NCBI RefSeq assembly: GCF_002155265.1
Contig: NZ_CP021251.1
Location: 1,798,001-1,862,000 of the forward strand
Direction of reading: 5' to 3'
Source of the DNA: Corynebacterium pseudotuberculosis
Lineage (GTDB): Bacteria; Actinomycetota; Actinomycetes; Mycobacteriales; Mycobacteriaceae
Length of the DNA: 64,000 bases
A program made the translations under genes and the position numbers. This document shows positions 35,890-46,911 of the stretch, piece by piece. Under the pieces are notes generated by a model. The model made no database searches and was not told the DNA's origin. It saw nothing but the letters and a program-made list of their open reading frames with translations. Positions within the stretch are counted from its first letter, which is position 1. Each line of letters begins with the position of its first letter.

Positions 35890-38400
35890 TTAAGCGCGCA
35901 TAGTCGCGCCAAATATTTGTTTGGCGGCTTCAACTGCTGCGAGGCGACCTTCGGAGCATTCCTCGTCAGTAAGAGTGCGGTCTTGAGCTCGGAAAACCAA
36001 GGAGAAAGCCAGGGACTTTTTATTCTCTCCGAGGCTATCAGAGCGGTAGACGTCGAAAAGCTCTACTTTTTCCAAAAGCTCGCCCGCAGCTTCCACAATT
36101 ACCTTCCGTACTGACTCGGCCGGCACGTCTTCATCTACAACAAGAGCCAAATCTTGATGCAGGGTTGGGAAAGCGGACAATACTGGAGCAGGGAAATCAT
36201 TATCAAACGGTATTGCAGTGATATCGAGTTCCATCGCACAGGTACGTGGTGGTAAGCCCAAACGATCTAGGATCTGCGGATGCAGCTCGCCCGCATAGCC
36301 TACAACTGCATCTCCAACGCGTAGCTCTGCGCAACGACCAGGATGCCATGGAAGATAGTCTGCGTTGGAGACCTCAAGCTCCACTCCGGCTGCCCGTGCC
36401 ACTGTCCGTGCGGATTCCAGAGAATCAGCATATGTGTAGTCACGACCCTGCCCCCACGGACCCTCATTCTCAATCTGGCCAGTGGCAACGGTAGCTACAT
36501 GCAGTGGCTGGTATGGAAGAGACTGTAAAAGTTCCTGTACGTCTTCCGCACGGGGTCGTGTACGCACATCAAGTATCGGCGAAACCCCCTGGCCTCGGTT
36601 AAAGGCAACCTGTTGCAGTCCAAAAAGGCTCACAGAATGCTGACCCCGAGATACGTTACGCGCAACCGCTTCCAGCATGGAAGGCAATAACGTGGTGGCA
36701 AGGATTGCATAATCAGAATCCAACGGATTTTGCACCTTAACTACATTCCTACGCGCATCGTCTACAGGCAATCCCCACAGATCGAACGTATCGCTCTTAA
36801 TAAAAGGAGTAGGAAGAATCTCCGCATATCCGTTATACGCCAGGGAGTGCCCTATAGCGCGACGACGCTTCTGCGCAGGACTTAACCCGGCACCCACGGG
36901 TGCAGGAGGAACAATAGAAGGAATATGCTCTAGACCTTCCAAGCGCAAGACTTCTTCCACCAGATCTGCAGCCATCGTAATATCATGACGCCACATCGGC
37001 GGTGTCACGATAAGCTCGTCTTCTTCGCGCTCCACAAAACAGCCGACCTCTTCCAAACGAGAAACGACAGTTTCAGGAGAATAATCCACGCCCGCAATTG
37101 CTGCCGGGCGATGAGCAAGCATACGTACCTTTGTCATAGCAGAAACTTCGCCGATCAGGGTGCGCTCTGGTTCGATCATTCCGCCTGCAATCGATACCAA
37201 CAGTGCACACGCGGCGTCGAGCGCTACTTCCACTAACGTGGGGTCAACACCGCGCTCAAAACGTCGAGAAGCTTCCGTGCTTAGCTTATGCCTGCGCGAG
37301 GTCCGAGCAATCGTAATCGGGTCCCAGTTAGCTGCCTCAAAGTATACGTTTGTAGTCGTCTCGGAAATCTCTGAAATATTTCCGCCCATTACGCCTGCAA
37401 GAGATTGGACTCCAACGGCGTCTGCGATCACTACGTCTTCTGCCATGAGCGTCCGTTTGACATGATCGAGAGTTTCCAGCTGTTCGCCGGCATGAGCACA
37501 ACGTACGACAAGATCACCAGTAATCGCATCCGCATCAAAGGCATGCATAGGCTGCCCCAAGAGCAACATAACGTAGTTGGTAACGTCAGTAGCAGGATTG
37601 ACTGGTCGCTGCCCAGACAACATGAGCTCGCGCTGCAACCAGAATGGGGATTCTGCGGTGGGATCAATTCCTGTTACTTTACGCAGACCAAAGCGTACTG
37701 CTTTAGTTTCAGGCCTGAGATCAACCGAAAGCGACTGATTAGTTGCTGTAGGCACTGCGGAAACATCAATGCCGGCAACTTTAAGGTCTACAGCAGGGTC
37801 AGCGTATTCAAGGTTAAAAGCAGAGGCTAATTCTCGGGTCAAACCTCTTGCAGAAAGCGCATATCCGCGATCTGGCGTGACATTAACGTCAAAAATAGTA
37901 TCTTCTAAACCTAGGATGCCGCGGGCGTCATCGCCGGGGGTTCCCGTGCCTTCTGGCAAGGTAATAATCCCCGAATTCTGTTTGTCTGCAAGACCTAATT
38001 CAGCTGCCGAACAAATCATTCCAGCCGACATCCGCCCATACGTTTCTCGGGCAGAGATGGCAAAATTACCAGGCAAAACTGCACCTGGTAGAGAAACCAC
38101 CACGAGGTCACCCTCACTGAAATTACGTGCGCCGCATACGATGGACTGAAGATCACCCGTCCCATTAGCATTGCCCACATTTACGTGGCAATGACGGATG
38201 GGTTTTTTAAAGCCTGTAAGCTCCTCGATCGTCTCCACCCGCCCAAGCACCAATGGCCCGGTTGTCTCCGCGATCTTTTTATAGCCTTCGGTCTCAAACC
38301 CAACGCGAACATAGCCTGCGTCTAGTTCTTCCGGGGTCACGGACCATCCCTTATTGGAATGTCCCAGCAATCTAGTTACCCAGTTTTGCGAGATAAGCAT
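35890..38400 (-). CDS. pheT: Phenylalanyl-tRNA synthetase beta subunit
   Basis: Beta chain of the alpha2-beta2 PheRS; carries tRNA binding and editing. 836 residues, normal for the family. The N-terminal EMAP-like tRNA-binding domain (about 40-155) includes [11 protein letters not shown]. The B3/B4 editing domain, B5 domain (about 410-480) and C-terminal FDX-ACB anticodon domain ([19 protein letters not shown]) follow in order. It begins 48 bases after pheS and ends before a terminator, so pheS-pheT form a transcription unit. Confidence 0.96.
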   Translation of the reverse strand: MLISQNWVTRLLGHSNKGWSVTPEELDAGYVRVGFETEGYKKIAETTGPLVLGRVETIEELTGFKKPIRHCHVNVGNANGTGDLQSIVCGARNFSEGDLVVVSLPGAVLPGNFAISARETYGRMSAGMICSAAELGLADKQNSGIITLPEGTGTPGDDARGILGLEDTIFDVNVTPDRGYALSARGLTRELASAFNLEYADPAVDLKVAGIDVSAVPTATNQSLSVDLRPETKAVRFGLRKVTGIDPTAESPFWLQRELMLSGQRPVNPATDVTNYVMLLLGQPMHAFDADAITGDLVVRCAHAGEQLETLDHVKRTLMAEDVVIADAVGVQSLAGVMGGNISEISETTTNVYFEAANWDPITIARTSRRHKLSTEASRRFERGVDPTLVEVALDAACALLVSIAGGMIEPERTLIGEVSAMTKVRMLAHRPAAIAGVDYSPETVVSRLEEVGCFVEREEDELIVTPPMWRHDITMAADLVEEVLRLEGLEHIPSIVPPAPVGAGLSPAQKRRRAIGHSLAYNGYAEILPTPFIKSDTFDLWGLPVDDARRNVVKVQNPLDSDYAILATTLLPSMLEAVARNVSRGQHSVSLFGLQQVAFNRGQGVSPILDVRTRPRAEDVQELLQSLPYQPLHVATVATGQIENEGPWGQGRDYTYADSLESARTVARAAGVELEVSNADYLPWHPGRCAELRVGDAVVGYAGELHPQILDRLGLPPRTCAMELDITAIPFDNDFPAPVLSAFPTLHQDLALVVDEDVPAESVRKVIVEAAGELLEKVELFDVYRSDSLGENKKSLAFSLVFRAQDRTLTDEECSEGRLAAVEAAKQIFGATMRA

Positions 38401-38448
38401 GTAAAACTAACTCCTGTTTTGTCTTGAAAGATTCTCGGTGCTCGGGTT

Positions 38449-39504
<1,056 letters not shown>

Positions 39505-39657
39505 TCAGCGCTCCTCTGTTGGGTCCATAGTCTTTCGAGTAACCCTCACATCATACCCACACTGGGAATGGAGAAAATGAGTCAGGGCAAGCGAGTCGCA
39601 AGCCCCTCCTACTATGAGGTTCCTTCCTGATCCCTCCATCTAGCGCATTCAGCTTAT

Positions 39658-40482
39658 CTACAGGTGGTTTTGGTCCGAAAGGAGGGTCTTTGAAGACTCA
39701 TAAAGGCACACTGAAGCGGCAGTCGCCAGATTCAGCGATTCGGCTCTGCCCCGGATAGGAATACACACACGATGGTCGGCCTTCTCCATGAGAGATTCTT
39801 CTAGGCCGTGTGCCTCATTGCCCATAAGCCAAGCAGTCGGATGGGAAAGCACGTCCCCCGCATTATCCAGGCTTATTTCCCCTTGTGCAGTGGTAGCAAG
39901 TATCTTCAGCCCCCGGGCTTTGAGGGAATCCCAAACCCTCTGCAGATTAGGTTCACGTACTACCGGTATGTGAAAAAGAGAGCCAGCACTCGATCTCACT
40001 GCCTTAGGCCCTTGTGGATCCACCGTGTTCCCAGCAAAAATGATGCAGTCGGCTCCCATTGCATCTGCTACGCGAATAAGAGTTCCGGCGTTACCTGGCT
40101 CCGATGTCTCTACGGGGACACACACTAAACGCGGCTGTCCTTTCAACGCAGACTTAATATCCCATAGGACAGGTCGGCATACCGCAAAAATTCCAGTGGT
40201 ATTTACCGTATCCGACAAACTTTTGGCAGCGCGATCGGTAATCGGATGGACATATATTCCCATATGCTTGGCAGCAGTGATCACATCAACAAATTTTTGC
40301 GCTGCTGTTTCCGTTACAAATACGTCAGTAGCTGCTCCCGTGCTTACGGCTGCTTCGACGCTGTTCTCCCCCTCTGCTAGGAACCGATCTGCCTTTTTTC
40401 TTCCTGCGGTGCGTAGAAGCTTAGCGGCGTTGATTACTCGGGGGGTTCTTTCGCTAAAAGGCTGATCAAAATCCAGTTCCAT
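39658..40482 (-). CDS. SpoU/TrmH-family RNA 2'-O-methyltransferase
   Basis: SPOUT-class enzyme methylating a ribose in rRNA or tRNA. I use ATG 40482 (MELDFDQPFSERTP, 274 residues); the frame extends to 40527. The N-terminal substrate-binding part is followed by the knotted domain, whose motifs are visible: VETSEPGNAGTLIRVADAMG (motif 1), LMGNEAHGLEE (motif 2) and IPIRGRAESLNLATAASVCLYE (motif 3). It lies upstream of pheS, the standard actinobacterial location for a gene often annotated as TsnR or RlmB-like. Target base is not determinable. Confidence 0.9.
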   Translation of the reverse strand: MELDFDQPFSERTPRVINAAKLLRTAGRKKADRFLAEGENSVEAAVSTGAATDVFVTETAAQKFVDVITAAKHMGIYVHPITDRAAKSLSDTVNTTGIFAVCRPVLWDIKSALKGQPRLVCVPVETSEPGNAGTLIRVADAMGADCIIFAGNTVDPQGPKAVRSSAGSLFHIPVVREPNLQRVWDSLKARGLKILATTAQGEISLDNAGDVLSHPTAWLMGNEAHGLEESLMEKADHRVCIPIRGRAESLNLATAASVCLYESSKTLLSDQNHL

Positions 40483-40688
40483 GGGAAAAACCATATCAGC
40501 AATGCATGTTGCCACCTGACGTCCCACTCTTTACTGCAAAAATTACGCAAGTGAGTTGTCTATCACATCTGTTAAAATTCAATACTCAAGAATTTCAATG
40601 TTAATTTTAAGGTTGAAAAGTATGTGGTACGTCACCAATTTCTGATGTCCCACCGCCATATCTTTTAGGAAGGTTTCTCTCAAACACC

Positions 40689-41231
40689 ATGGGCAATAAA
40701 GTCATCTACGGAGCGCTAAGCCGAGTTTTTTCTATCGTTCTCATTGTCGTCGGAGCTGCCGCCATCTTCGGCGGCACATACGCACATGGTTTTGTGCGCG
40801 AGCAGCTAGTCCAAGAAAAAATCACCATGCCTACACAAGAAGGTATAGACAAGCTCAAGGACCAAAAGTCCAGAGAAATCCTAACCCAGTGGATCGGCCA
40901 AGACCTCACCACAGGACCGCAGGCCAAGGCTTACGCAGATAATTACATCTGGCAACATATGTTGGCTTCTGCTGATGGGAAGACGTTCCAGGAGATGGGA
41001 ACTGTGATCAACGAGGCAAAGAAGAAGGGAGCCTCCGAAGAGGAAATAGCTAAGTTGCAAAAAATACGCGATTCCCTTTTCCAGGGAGATACCCTACGTG
41101 GCATCCTACTGAGCGCTTATGGATGGTGGCTCGTTGGATCGATCGCTATGTGGGCGGGCATCGGAATGGCAATTCTTGGCGTTGTTCTAGCCATCCTAGG
41201 ATTCGGAGTTATGCGCACCAAGCGTGCTTAA
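40689..41231 (+). CDS. Conserved membrane protein, unknown function
   Basis: 180 residues with one hydrophobic helix near 10-35 (VFSIVLIVVGAAAIFGGTYA) and two at the C-terminus (about 135-175: LLSAYGWWLVGSIAMW and AGIGMAILGVVLAILGF). Between them an extracytoplasmic or cytoplasmic domain of about 95 residues is rich in Lys, Glu and Gln (ITMPTQEGIDKLKDQKSREI). Corynebacterial proteins of this type are frequent and uncharacterised; I cannot assign a function. It runs opposite to its neighbours and has its own terminator. AGGAAGG occurs upstream but is far from the ATG. Confidence 0.8.
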   Translation: MGNKVIYGALSRVFSIVLIVVGAAAIFGGTYAHGFVREQLVQEKITMPTQEGIDKLKDQKSREILTQWIGQDLTTGPQAKAYADNYIWQHMLASADGKTFQEMGTVINEAKKKGASEEEIAKLQKIRDSLFQGDTLRGILLSAYGWWLVGSIAMWAGIGMAILGVVLAILGFGVMRTKRA

Positions 41232-41246
41232 TTCATTCATCATCTC

Positions 41247-41288
41247 AAGCTCCTCATCCGCTCGTTGTAAGGCGGAAGAGGAGCTTTT
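41247..41288 (+). terminator. Terminator after the 180-residue membrane protein
   Basis: AAGCTCCTC and GAGGAGCTT (41247-41255, 41278-41286) pair perfectly, and CCGC/GCGG add to the stem; TTTT follows. It ends 15 bases after the membrane protein stop. Confidence 0.85.
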
Positions 41289-41340
41289 AGCATGCAGTGA
41301 GCTTGTCAAGGTTTGCGTGGCATACGTGTACCCCATAAAA

Positions 41341-41375
41341 ATATCCGCCTCGTAAGTACTTCTACGAGCGGATAT
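41341..41375 (-). terminator. Terminator of the infC-rpmI-rplT operon
   Basis: ATATCCGC-C-TCGTA and TACGAGCGGATAT pair with one bulged C. On the minus strand it is followed by TTTTATG. It lies 23 bases past the rplT stop. Confidence 0.8.
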
Positions 41376-41397
41376 CCTGTTTAATTTTAGAGCTAAA

Positions 41398-41781
41398 TTA
41401 AGCAGCCTTAGGAGCGTTAACGTCCTCAGGAAGCGCAGCCTTAGCAGCTTCGCAAATCGCAGAGAATGCAGCGAAGTCGTTCACAGCCAGGTCAGCAAGA
41501 ACCTTACGATCAACCTCGATCTCTGCAAGACGAAGACCCTGAATGAGACGGTTGTAGGTGATGTCGTTCATACGAGCTGCAGCGTTGATACGAGTGATCC
41601 ACAGCTTACGGAACTCAGACTTACGCGCGCGACGATCGCGATAAGCGTAGGTCATGGAGTGGAGCCACTGCTCCTTTGCCTTACGGTATAGGCGGGAACG
41701 CTGGCCGCGGTAGCCTTTGGCGGCCTTGAGAATCTCGCGACGCTTCTTCTTAGCATTCAGTGAGCGCTTAACACGTGCCAC
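41398..41781 (-). CDS. rplT: 50S ribosomal protein L20
   Basis: Early-assembly protein of the large subunit that binds 23S rRNA. 127 residues. The basic N-terminus [20 protein letters not shown] and the segment [15 protein letters not shown] are diagnostic. In several bacteria L20 represses its own operon by binding the leader or the rpmI region; no such site can be shown here. Last gene of infC-rpmI-rplT. Confidence 0.98.
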   Translation of the reverse strand: MARVKRSLNAKKKRREILKAAKGYRGQRSRLYRKAKEQWLHSMTYAYRDRRARKSEFRKLWITRINAAARMNDITYNRLIQGLRLAEIEVDRKVLADLAVNDFAAFSAICEAAKAALPEDVNAPKAA

Positions 41782-41843
41782 AGTGAAAACTTCCTTATCG
41801 TTTTTAGGTTCTTAAAGAGAAATGAGGATAGTTGGAGGCGTAA

Positions 41844-42038
41844 TTACGCCATACCCAAGAGGCGCTTGACGCGCTTGGTGTCAGCCTTGGAGACGTCCTC
41901 AGTACCCTTCAAGCGACGAGTGCGAGTGGAGGGCTTGCCCTCGAGAAGGTGGCGACGGTTGGCGCGCTCACGACGCAGCTTGCCGGAGCCGGTGACCTTG
42001 ACGCGCTTAGCGGTGCCCTTGTGGGTCTTCTGCTTCAT
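41844..42038 (-). CDS. rpmI: 50S ribosomal protein L35
   Basis: 64 residues, highly basic: [20 protein letters not shown] and the [20 protein letters not shown] segment identify L35. It is placed between infC and rplT as in almost all bacteria, with gaps of 32 and 62 bases. Confidence 0.98.
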   Translation of the reverse strand: MKQKTHKGTAKRVKVTGSGKLRRERANRRHLLEGKPSTRTRRLKGTEDVSKADTKRVKRLLGMA

Positions 42039-42070
42039 GGAATTTACGTCCTTTTAGTGTCTTTAAAGTA

Positions 42071-42592
42071 TTACTTCTTGCCCTTGCGGACCGGCCCGAA
42101 AACCATCGTCATATTACGACCATCTTGCTTAGGCTTTGTCTCCACAATGCCAAAATCTGCGACATCATCCGCAAGACGCTCCAGCAAACGGAACCCTAGT
42201 TCCGGGCGAGACTGCTCACGACCACGGAACATAATGGTGACCTTCACTTTGGAACCCTTTTCAAGGAACCGGATCACATTGTTCTTTTTTGTCTCATAAT
42301 CGTGATCGTCGATTTTGGGACGGAACTTCTGCTCCTTGACCACGGTCTGCTGCTGGTTTTTCCGAGCTTCACGCGCCTTCTGTGCCTGCTCGTATTTGAA
42401 CTTTCCATAGTCCATAATCTTGCAAACGGGCGGTTTAGCATTAGGAGCAACCTCGACAAGATCAAGGTCTGCTTCGTAAGCGAGCTTGCGGGCGTCGTCG
42501 ATACGCACGATGCCCACCTGTTCTCCGTTGGGGCCGACAAGGCGGACCTCGGGAACTCGGATGCGCTCATTGATGCGAGCTTCAGCGCTGAT
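42071..42592 (-). CDS. infC: Translation initiation factor IF-3 (AUC start)
   Basis: IF-3 binds 30S, checks the start codon and keeps subunits apart. Starting at GTG 42517 would remove about 25 conserved N-terminal residues. The frame extends back to an ATC at 42592, preceded by GAGGAG at 5-base spacing, and then reads [20 protein letters not shown], the normal actinobacterial IF-3 N-terminus. infC uses rare AUU/AUC/AUA starts in most bacteria, giving self-control because IF-3 rejects such codons. With this start the protein has 173 residues. The N-domain is about 1-80 and the C-domain ([16 protein letters not shown] onward) about 85-173. Confidence 0.93.
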   Translation of the reverse strand: MSAEARINERIRVPEVRLVGPNGEQVGIVRIDDARKLAYEADLDLVEVAPNAKPPVCKIMDYGKFKYEQAQKAREARKNQQQTVVKEQKFRPKIDDHDYETKKNNVIRFLEKGSKVKVTIMFRGREQSRPELGFRLLERLADDVADFGIVETKPKQDGRNMTMVFGPVRKGKK

Positions 42593-42874
42593 GGGGACTC
42601 CTCAAGTAGCAATTAATGTGATGTACCGCGCCCATCGCCCGTAGATTTCACCTAAATACATAAAGACATAGAAAAACCCGTCCATCTTTAAACAATGAAC
42701 GGGAGATCCATGCATATGCGACTTTCACGTCACATCATGTACCCTTTTACCTTTGTCCTGCAGACATATGTCTGCGGCTTCAGGTGGGATGATCTCCACT
42801 TGCGACCTGAATAAATAAAGCCGTTCAACTTGAAAACAAGTAAGACTTTACCCATCCAGGCGGTAGTAGAGATA
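42593..42874 (-). promoter_or_regulatory. Structured infC leader with internal attenuator
   Basis: The infC mRNA would start near 42868 and run about 275 bases before the AUC. In order it holds: CTTG-AAAA-CAAG (42830-42841); CAGGT/ACCTG (42781-42809) competing with an overlapping GTGG/CCAC pair; the perfect palindrome GCAGACATATGTCTGC (42760-42775); and a full intrinsic terminator, CCCGTTCAT pairing with ATGGACGGG followed by TTTTT (42672-42703). A terminator inside a leader, preceded by alternative hairpins, is the layout of an attenuator. The ligand (L20, IF-3, or other) is unknown. Confidence 0.6.
42672..42703 (-). terminator. Attenuator terminator in the infC leader
   Basis: On the minus strand CCCGTTCAT and ATGGACGGG pair (one G-U pair) around TGTTTAAAG, then TTTTTC follows. 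It is 80 bases upstream of the infC start, so constant termination here would silence the operon; conditional read-through is expected. Confidence 0.75.
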
Positions 42875-42903
42875 ACCATATCAACACTAACACCTACATA
42901 CAA
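42875..42903 (-). promoter_or_regulatory. Candidate infC operon promoter
   Basis: TTGTAT (42898-42903) and TATGGT (42875-42880) on the minus strand with 17-base spacing, just after the uvrA stop. This is the only good pair found upstream of the leader structures. Confidence 0.4.
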
Positions 42904-42916
42904 ATCGGCGATTTTA

Positions 42917-45781
42917 CTAGGCCGGCTGTTTACCTAAGACTTCCTTTAAAAAAGCTCCAGTGTAAGAACCTGAAACGGCCGCAACGGCTTCCGGCGTTCC
43001 TTCTGCAACCACAGTACCTCCACCAGACCCTCCTTCTGGGCCCATATCGATAATCCAGTCAGCAGCCTTTATTACATCCAAATTATGCTCGATTACTATG
43101 ACCGAATTTCCTTTATCCACTAATCCCTGGATAACAAGCATGAGCTTTCTAATATCTTCAAAATGAAGTCCTGTTGTCGGCTCATCCAAAATATAAATAG
43201 TTCTCCCGTTGGAGCGTTTCTGCAACTCTGAGGCAAGTTTTACGCGTTGTGCTTCACCTCCAGAAAGTGTGGTCGCTGACTGCCCTAATCTGACGTACCC
43301 CAAACCCACTTCTGTCAAAGTTTTAAGGTAACGGTGAATCGAGGTGATTGGCTCAAAGAATTCAGCAGCCTCACTTATCGGCATATCAAGGACTTCGGCG
43401 ATATTTTTTCCCTTGTACTTAACTTCCAAAGTCTCACGATTGTAGCGAGCGCCCTGACAAACCTCACACGGAACATAGACATCAGGCAAGAAATTCATCT
43501 CAATCTTCAAAGTTCCGTCGCCCTGGCACGCTTCGCACCTCCCGCCTTTAACGTTGAAAGAGAAACGGCCGGCTTTATAGCCTCGAACTTTGGCTTCAGA
43601 GGTCTCCGCGAACAAGGTTCTAATTTTATCAAAGACCCCTGTATACGTTGCGGGATTGGAACGAGGCGTGCGCCCGATGGGAGATTGATCAACCTGCACT
43701 AATTTATCTAGGTTCTCCATCCCTTCAACGCGTTTTGCCCTCCCCGGGACATTTCGTGATCTATTCAGCTCATTGCCTAAGACCTTTGCAAGAATCTGAT
43801 TGATTAACGTTGATTTACCCGAGCCCGATACTCCCGTAATACAGGCAAGTACTCCCAAAGGTATTTCAACATCAATATCTCTCAGATTGTTTTCTCGCGC
43901 CCCCACAACTTTGAGCTTGCGGTTTGGATCAATGCTTCGGCGTTCATCCGGCACTCCGAGGACTTTTCGACCAGAAAGATAGGCACCAGTGATGGATTCC
44001 TCGCACTCAATGATTCCCTGAGGCTTGCCCTGGTAAACAATTTGTCCACCGTACTCACCGGCCTTTGGCCCTACGTCGATAAGCCAATCTGCTGCACGGA
44101 TAGTGTCCTCATCATGCTCTACAACGATGAGGGTATTACCAATATCGCGAAGCCGCTCGAGCGTAGCAATCAAACGCTGGTTATCTCGTTGATGCAGTCC
44201 AATCGAGGGTTCATCGAGAACATAGAGAACTCCAGCCAGCCCGGAACCAATCTGTGTAGCTAAACGAATACGCTGGGCTTCCCCTCCAGACAATGTGCCT
44301 GCGCTCCGGTTTAGAGTGAGGTAGTTCAGCCCAACATCTAGCAAGAATTTCAACCTAGCATTAATTTCCTTCAGTACAGCTCCGGCAATAATCTCTTCAC
44401 GCTTACCCAGCACCAAGGACTTTAAGAATTCAGCCGCATCATTAACGGAAAGCTCACTCAATCCTGCGATAGAAAGCTCACCATGAGAGGTAGACCTGAT
44501 ACGAACAGCTAAGATCTCCGGACGCAAGCGAGCGCCGCCACATGTTTTACATGCATCTTCGCGGGTGTACTGAAGTAGCCGATCCTTCTGAGATTCAGAA
44601 CCGGTTTGCTCTAACTTTCTCTCGATATACCCCAAAACGCCTTCAAAAGGCGCTGTCCAATTTCGCACTCGGCCATAACGGTTTTTATAACGTACAGTCA
44701 CCTCATCAGAGCTACCGTTAATAAGTGCATTTTGTTGAGCTTTGGTTAACTTGCTGAAAGGAGTTTCGGGATCAAACCCCAGGGCCGCAGCAAGTCCTTC
44801 AATAAGTTTTTGAAAATATTTATGATTTGGGCTCGAGTTCCAAGGCTGAACGCAGCGCACCACGGGAGCGTCTTTATCTGGAATCAGAAGATCGACGTCT
44901 ACTACCGTTCGGGTTCCTAAACCATCGCAATCAGGGCACGCACCATAAGGAGAATTAAAAGAGAAAGAACGCGGTTCAAGCTCATCCACACTTAATACGT
45001 GGCCATTAGGACACGCCATTTTCTCCGAGAAACGACGAACTCGATGTGGATCAGAGGAATCTAAGGACACAAAATCCAAAGCAACAACCCCATCGGCTAA
45101 TCCCAATGCTGTCTCTACAGAGTCTGTTAAACGCTGTCGCTGCGATGGCTTCACCTGAAGTCTATCCACAACCACGTCAATATCATGCTTGATTTGTTTC
45201 TTCAGCTTAGGAGGCTCTGTTAAAGAATATACCTCGCCATCAACCTGCACTCGTGAGAAACCTTGAGAAGCTAAGTCCGCGAAAAGATCAACGAATTCAC
45301 CTTTGCGAGTGCGTACTACAGGAGCCAGAACCTGGAACTTTAATCCCTCTTCCATTGCTAATACCTGGTCGACGATCTGCTGTGGAGTCTGACGCTCAAT
45401 TACTGCATCACAGACCGGACAATGCGCAGTGCCAGCTCGAGCAAACAAGAGTCGGAGATAATCATAAATCTCTGTAATCGTGCCCACCGTGGAGCGCGGA
45501 TTACGGTTAGTGGACTTCTGATCAATAGAAACAGCAGGAGAAAGACCATCGATGAAATCCACATCCGGCTTATCCATCTGCCCTAAAAACATTCGGGCAT
45601 ATGAAGACAAAGACTCAACATAGCGCCGTTGTCCCTCGGCAAAAATCGTGTCAAAAGCTAAGGATGATTTTCCTGATCCCGATAGCCCCGTGAACACGAC
45701 CATAGAATCGCGCGGAATATCAATATTCACGCCTTTTAGGTTGTGTTCCCGTGCACCACGTACTACAAGACGATCTGCCAC
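42917..45781 (-). CDS. uvrA: Excinuclease ABC subunit A
   Basis: Damage-recognition ATPase of nucleotide excision repair, acting with UvrB and UvrC. 954 residues. The first Walker A is GLSGSGKSS at about 33-41, followed by [20 protein letters not shown]; the second is GVSGSGKST near 650. Zinc modules are visible as CPVC...C-type Cys pairs and as [20 protein letters not shown] sequence. Two ABC signatures occur ([12 protein letters not shown] and [12 protein letters not shown]). No convincing LexA box was seen upstream. uvrB lies about 5 kb to the right. Confidence 0.97.
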   Translation of the reverse strand: MADRLVVRGAREHNLKGVNIDIPRDSMVVFTGLSGSGKSSLAFDTIFAEGQRRYVESLSSYARMFLGQMDKPDVDFIDGLSPAVSIDQKSTNRNPRSTVGTITEIYDYLRLLFARAGTAHCPVCDAVIERQTPQQIVDQVLAMEEGLKFQVLAPVVRTRKGEFVDLFADLASQGFSRVQVDGEVYSLTEPPKLKKQIKHDIDVVVDRLQVKPSQRQRLTDSVETALGLADGVVALDFVSLDSSDPHRVRRFSEKMACPNGHVLSVDELEPRSFSFNSPYGACPDCDGLGTRTVVDVDLLIPDKDAPVVRCVQPWNSSPNHKYFQKLIEGLAAALGFDPETPFSKLTKAQQNALINGSSDEVTVRYKNRYGRVRNWTAPFEGVLGYIERKLEQTGSESQKDRLLQYTREDACKTCGGARLRPEILAVRIRSTSHGELSIAGLSELSVNDAAEFLKSLVLGKREEIIAGAVLKEINARLKFLLDVGLNYLTLNRSAGTLSGGEAQRIRLATQIGSGLAGVLYVLDEPSIGLHQRDNQRLIATLERLRDIGNTLIVVEHDEDTIRAADWLIDVGPKAGEYGGQIVYQGKPQGIIECEESITGAYLSGRKVLGVPDERRSIDPNRKLKVVGARENNLRDIDVEIPLGVLACITGVSGSGKSTLINQILAKVLGNELNRSRNVPGRAKRVEGMENLDKLVQVDQSPIGRTPRSNPATYTGVFDKIRTLFAETSEAKVRGYKAGRFSFNVKGGRCEACQGDGTLKIEMNFLPDVYVPCEVCQGARYNRETLEVKYKGKNIAEVLDMPISEAAEFFEPITSIHRYLKTLTEVGLGYVRLGQSATTLSGGEAQRVKLASELQKRSNGRTIYILDEPTTGLHFEDIRKLMLVIQGLVDKGNSVIVIEHNLDVIKAADWIIDMGPEGGSGGGTVVAEGTPEAVAAVSGSYTGAFLKEVLGKQPA

Positions 45782-46058
45782 TCTGTTCCATTCCTCATCA
45801 TTGCCGAGTGATTAATACTCGTTATACCCAATAGCCCATGTTTCTTCATCAATACTCTGTTTAACCGCAAGCTATCACCGCTCCCCTCCCCAGAAGAAAG
45901 GCTCGGGACTCCAGCCTCTTTTACATAACTGACTCATGCAACGTTGTATTCCCGACTCTGCACGCGGCCTTAGGCATCCACAGACCATAGTTTTAAACCA
46001 GACTACACCACATTCGAACATATGGACGCTTTTTCAATTCTTCGCTATCGTAGAATCT

Positions 46059-46664
46059 ATGAATAACCAAGACATAACGCTTGCACACGTTTCAGTATCA
46101 GAGATGGATAACAACTGCTATCTCCTTTGCATAGGCAAAGAAGCATTGCTTATCGACGCAGCCGATAACCCACAAGCCCTATTAGATTTAGCCGCCGAAA
46201 ACAATGTCTCCATTACTGCAGTTCTTAGCACCCACAGTCATTGGGATCATCTAAGAGCACTCCCTCAAATTCTTGAGCAGACAGGTGCCAAACACTTTGC
46301 GCCGCAGCCAGACGCTGCAGATATTAACGCCCCCGTAGATGTCTTGCTCACGGACTCAGATGTACTCCCATTCGCCGGCCACCATTTTCCGGTCCATATT
46401 CTGCACGGGCATACCACGGGCGGAGCAGCAATTGCAGTTCCCATCGGAGAAAACATGCATTTATTTGTAGGCGACTCGCTTTTCCCCGGCGGTATAGGAA
46501 AAACAAAAAACCACCAGGATTTTATACAGCTTTTAGACGATGTATCGACCAAACTTTTCCAAAAGTACCCCGATGATACAGTGGTCCATCCCGGACACGG
46601 CAAGTCCACAACGCTAGGGATAGAGCGCCCACATCTCGAAGAATGGCGAGCTCGCGGCTGGTAA
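46059..46664 (+). CDS. Metallo-beta-lactamase fold hydrolase (glyoxalase II-like)
   Basis: Soluble metal-dependent hydrolase. Start placed at ATG 46059 (MNNQDITLAHVSVSEMDNNC), 201 residues; the frame reaches back to 45936. THSHWDHLRAL is the canonical HxHxDH motif, LHGHTTGG gives the next His, GDSLFPGG the bridging Asp and VHPGHGKSTTLGIERPHL the last His. The small size fits hydroxyacylglutathione-hydrolase-like members that are often found next to uvrA in corynebacteria. The substrate is unknown and probably is not glutathione, which this group lacks; a mycothiol ester is possible. Divergent from uvrA. Confidence 0.87.
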   Translation: MNNQDITLAHVSVSEMDNNCYLLCIGKEALLIDAADNPQALLDLAAENNVSITAVLSTHSHWDHLRALPQILEQTGAKHFAPQPDAADINAPVDVLLTDSDVLPFAGHHFPVHILHGHTTGGAAIAVPIGENMHLFVGDSLFPGGIGKTKNHQDFIQLLDDVSTKLFQKYPDDTVVHPGHGKSTTLGIERPHLEEWRARGW

Positions 46665-46800
46665 GTCAGGGTACAAACGCTTATAGAGCAGATAGGCATA
46701 AAAGCTTCCTACATTCACAATTAGGAAGGAAAATTCCACCAACACAACGTATTGATATGTACCATGGCTTAAGTAGGCGTTGGATAACGCGCACACTGTT
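46614..46800 (-). other. Possible remnant of a small membrane protein
   Basis: A minus-strand frame of 67 codons from a TTG reads hydrophobic, membrane-like sequence: LAHAVATVCALSNAYLSHGT then VVLVEFSFLIVNVGSFYAYL. A stop lies just upstream and its tail overlaps the end of the hydrolase gene. No ribosome site or ATG is present. It could be a decayed gene or chance. Otherwise 46665-46911 holds only the AAGGAGA site for the next gene. Confidence 0.2.
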
Positions 46801-46911
46801 GCTACGGCATGCGCCAACTCGGATCGCTACCTTTCTGGTGATTATTTAGTGCGTTATCACCAAAATCCCCAACGGCTGCGCGTCGAATAAATTATGAAGG
46901 AGACTTTGCCC

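Noticed and set aside
40618-40640. GlxR site near TGTGGTACGTCACC before the membrane-protein gene
   Set aside because: GTG and CAC are separated by six bases instead of eight, so the spacing does not fit the GlxR consensus.
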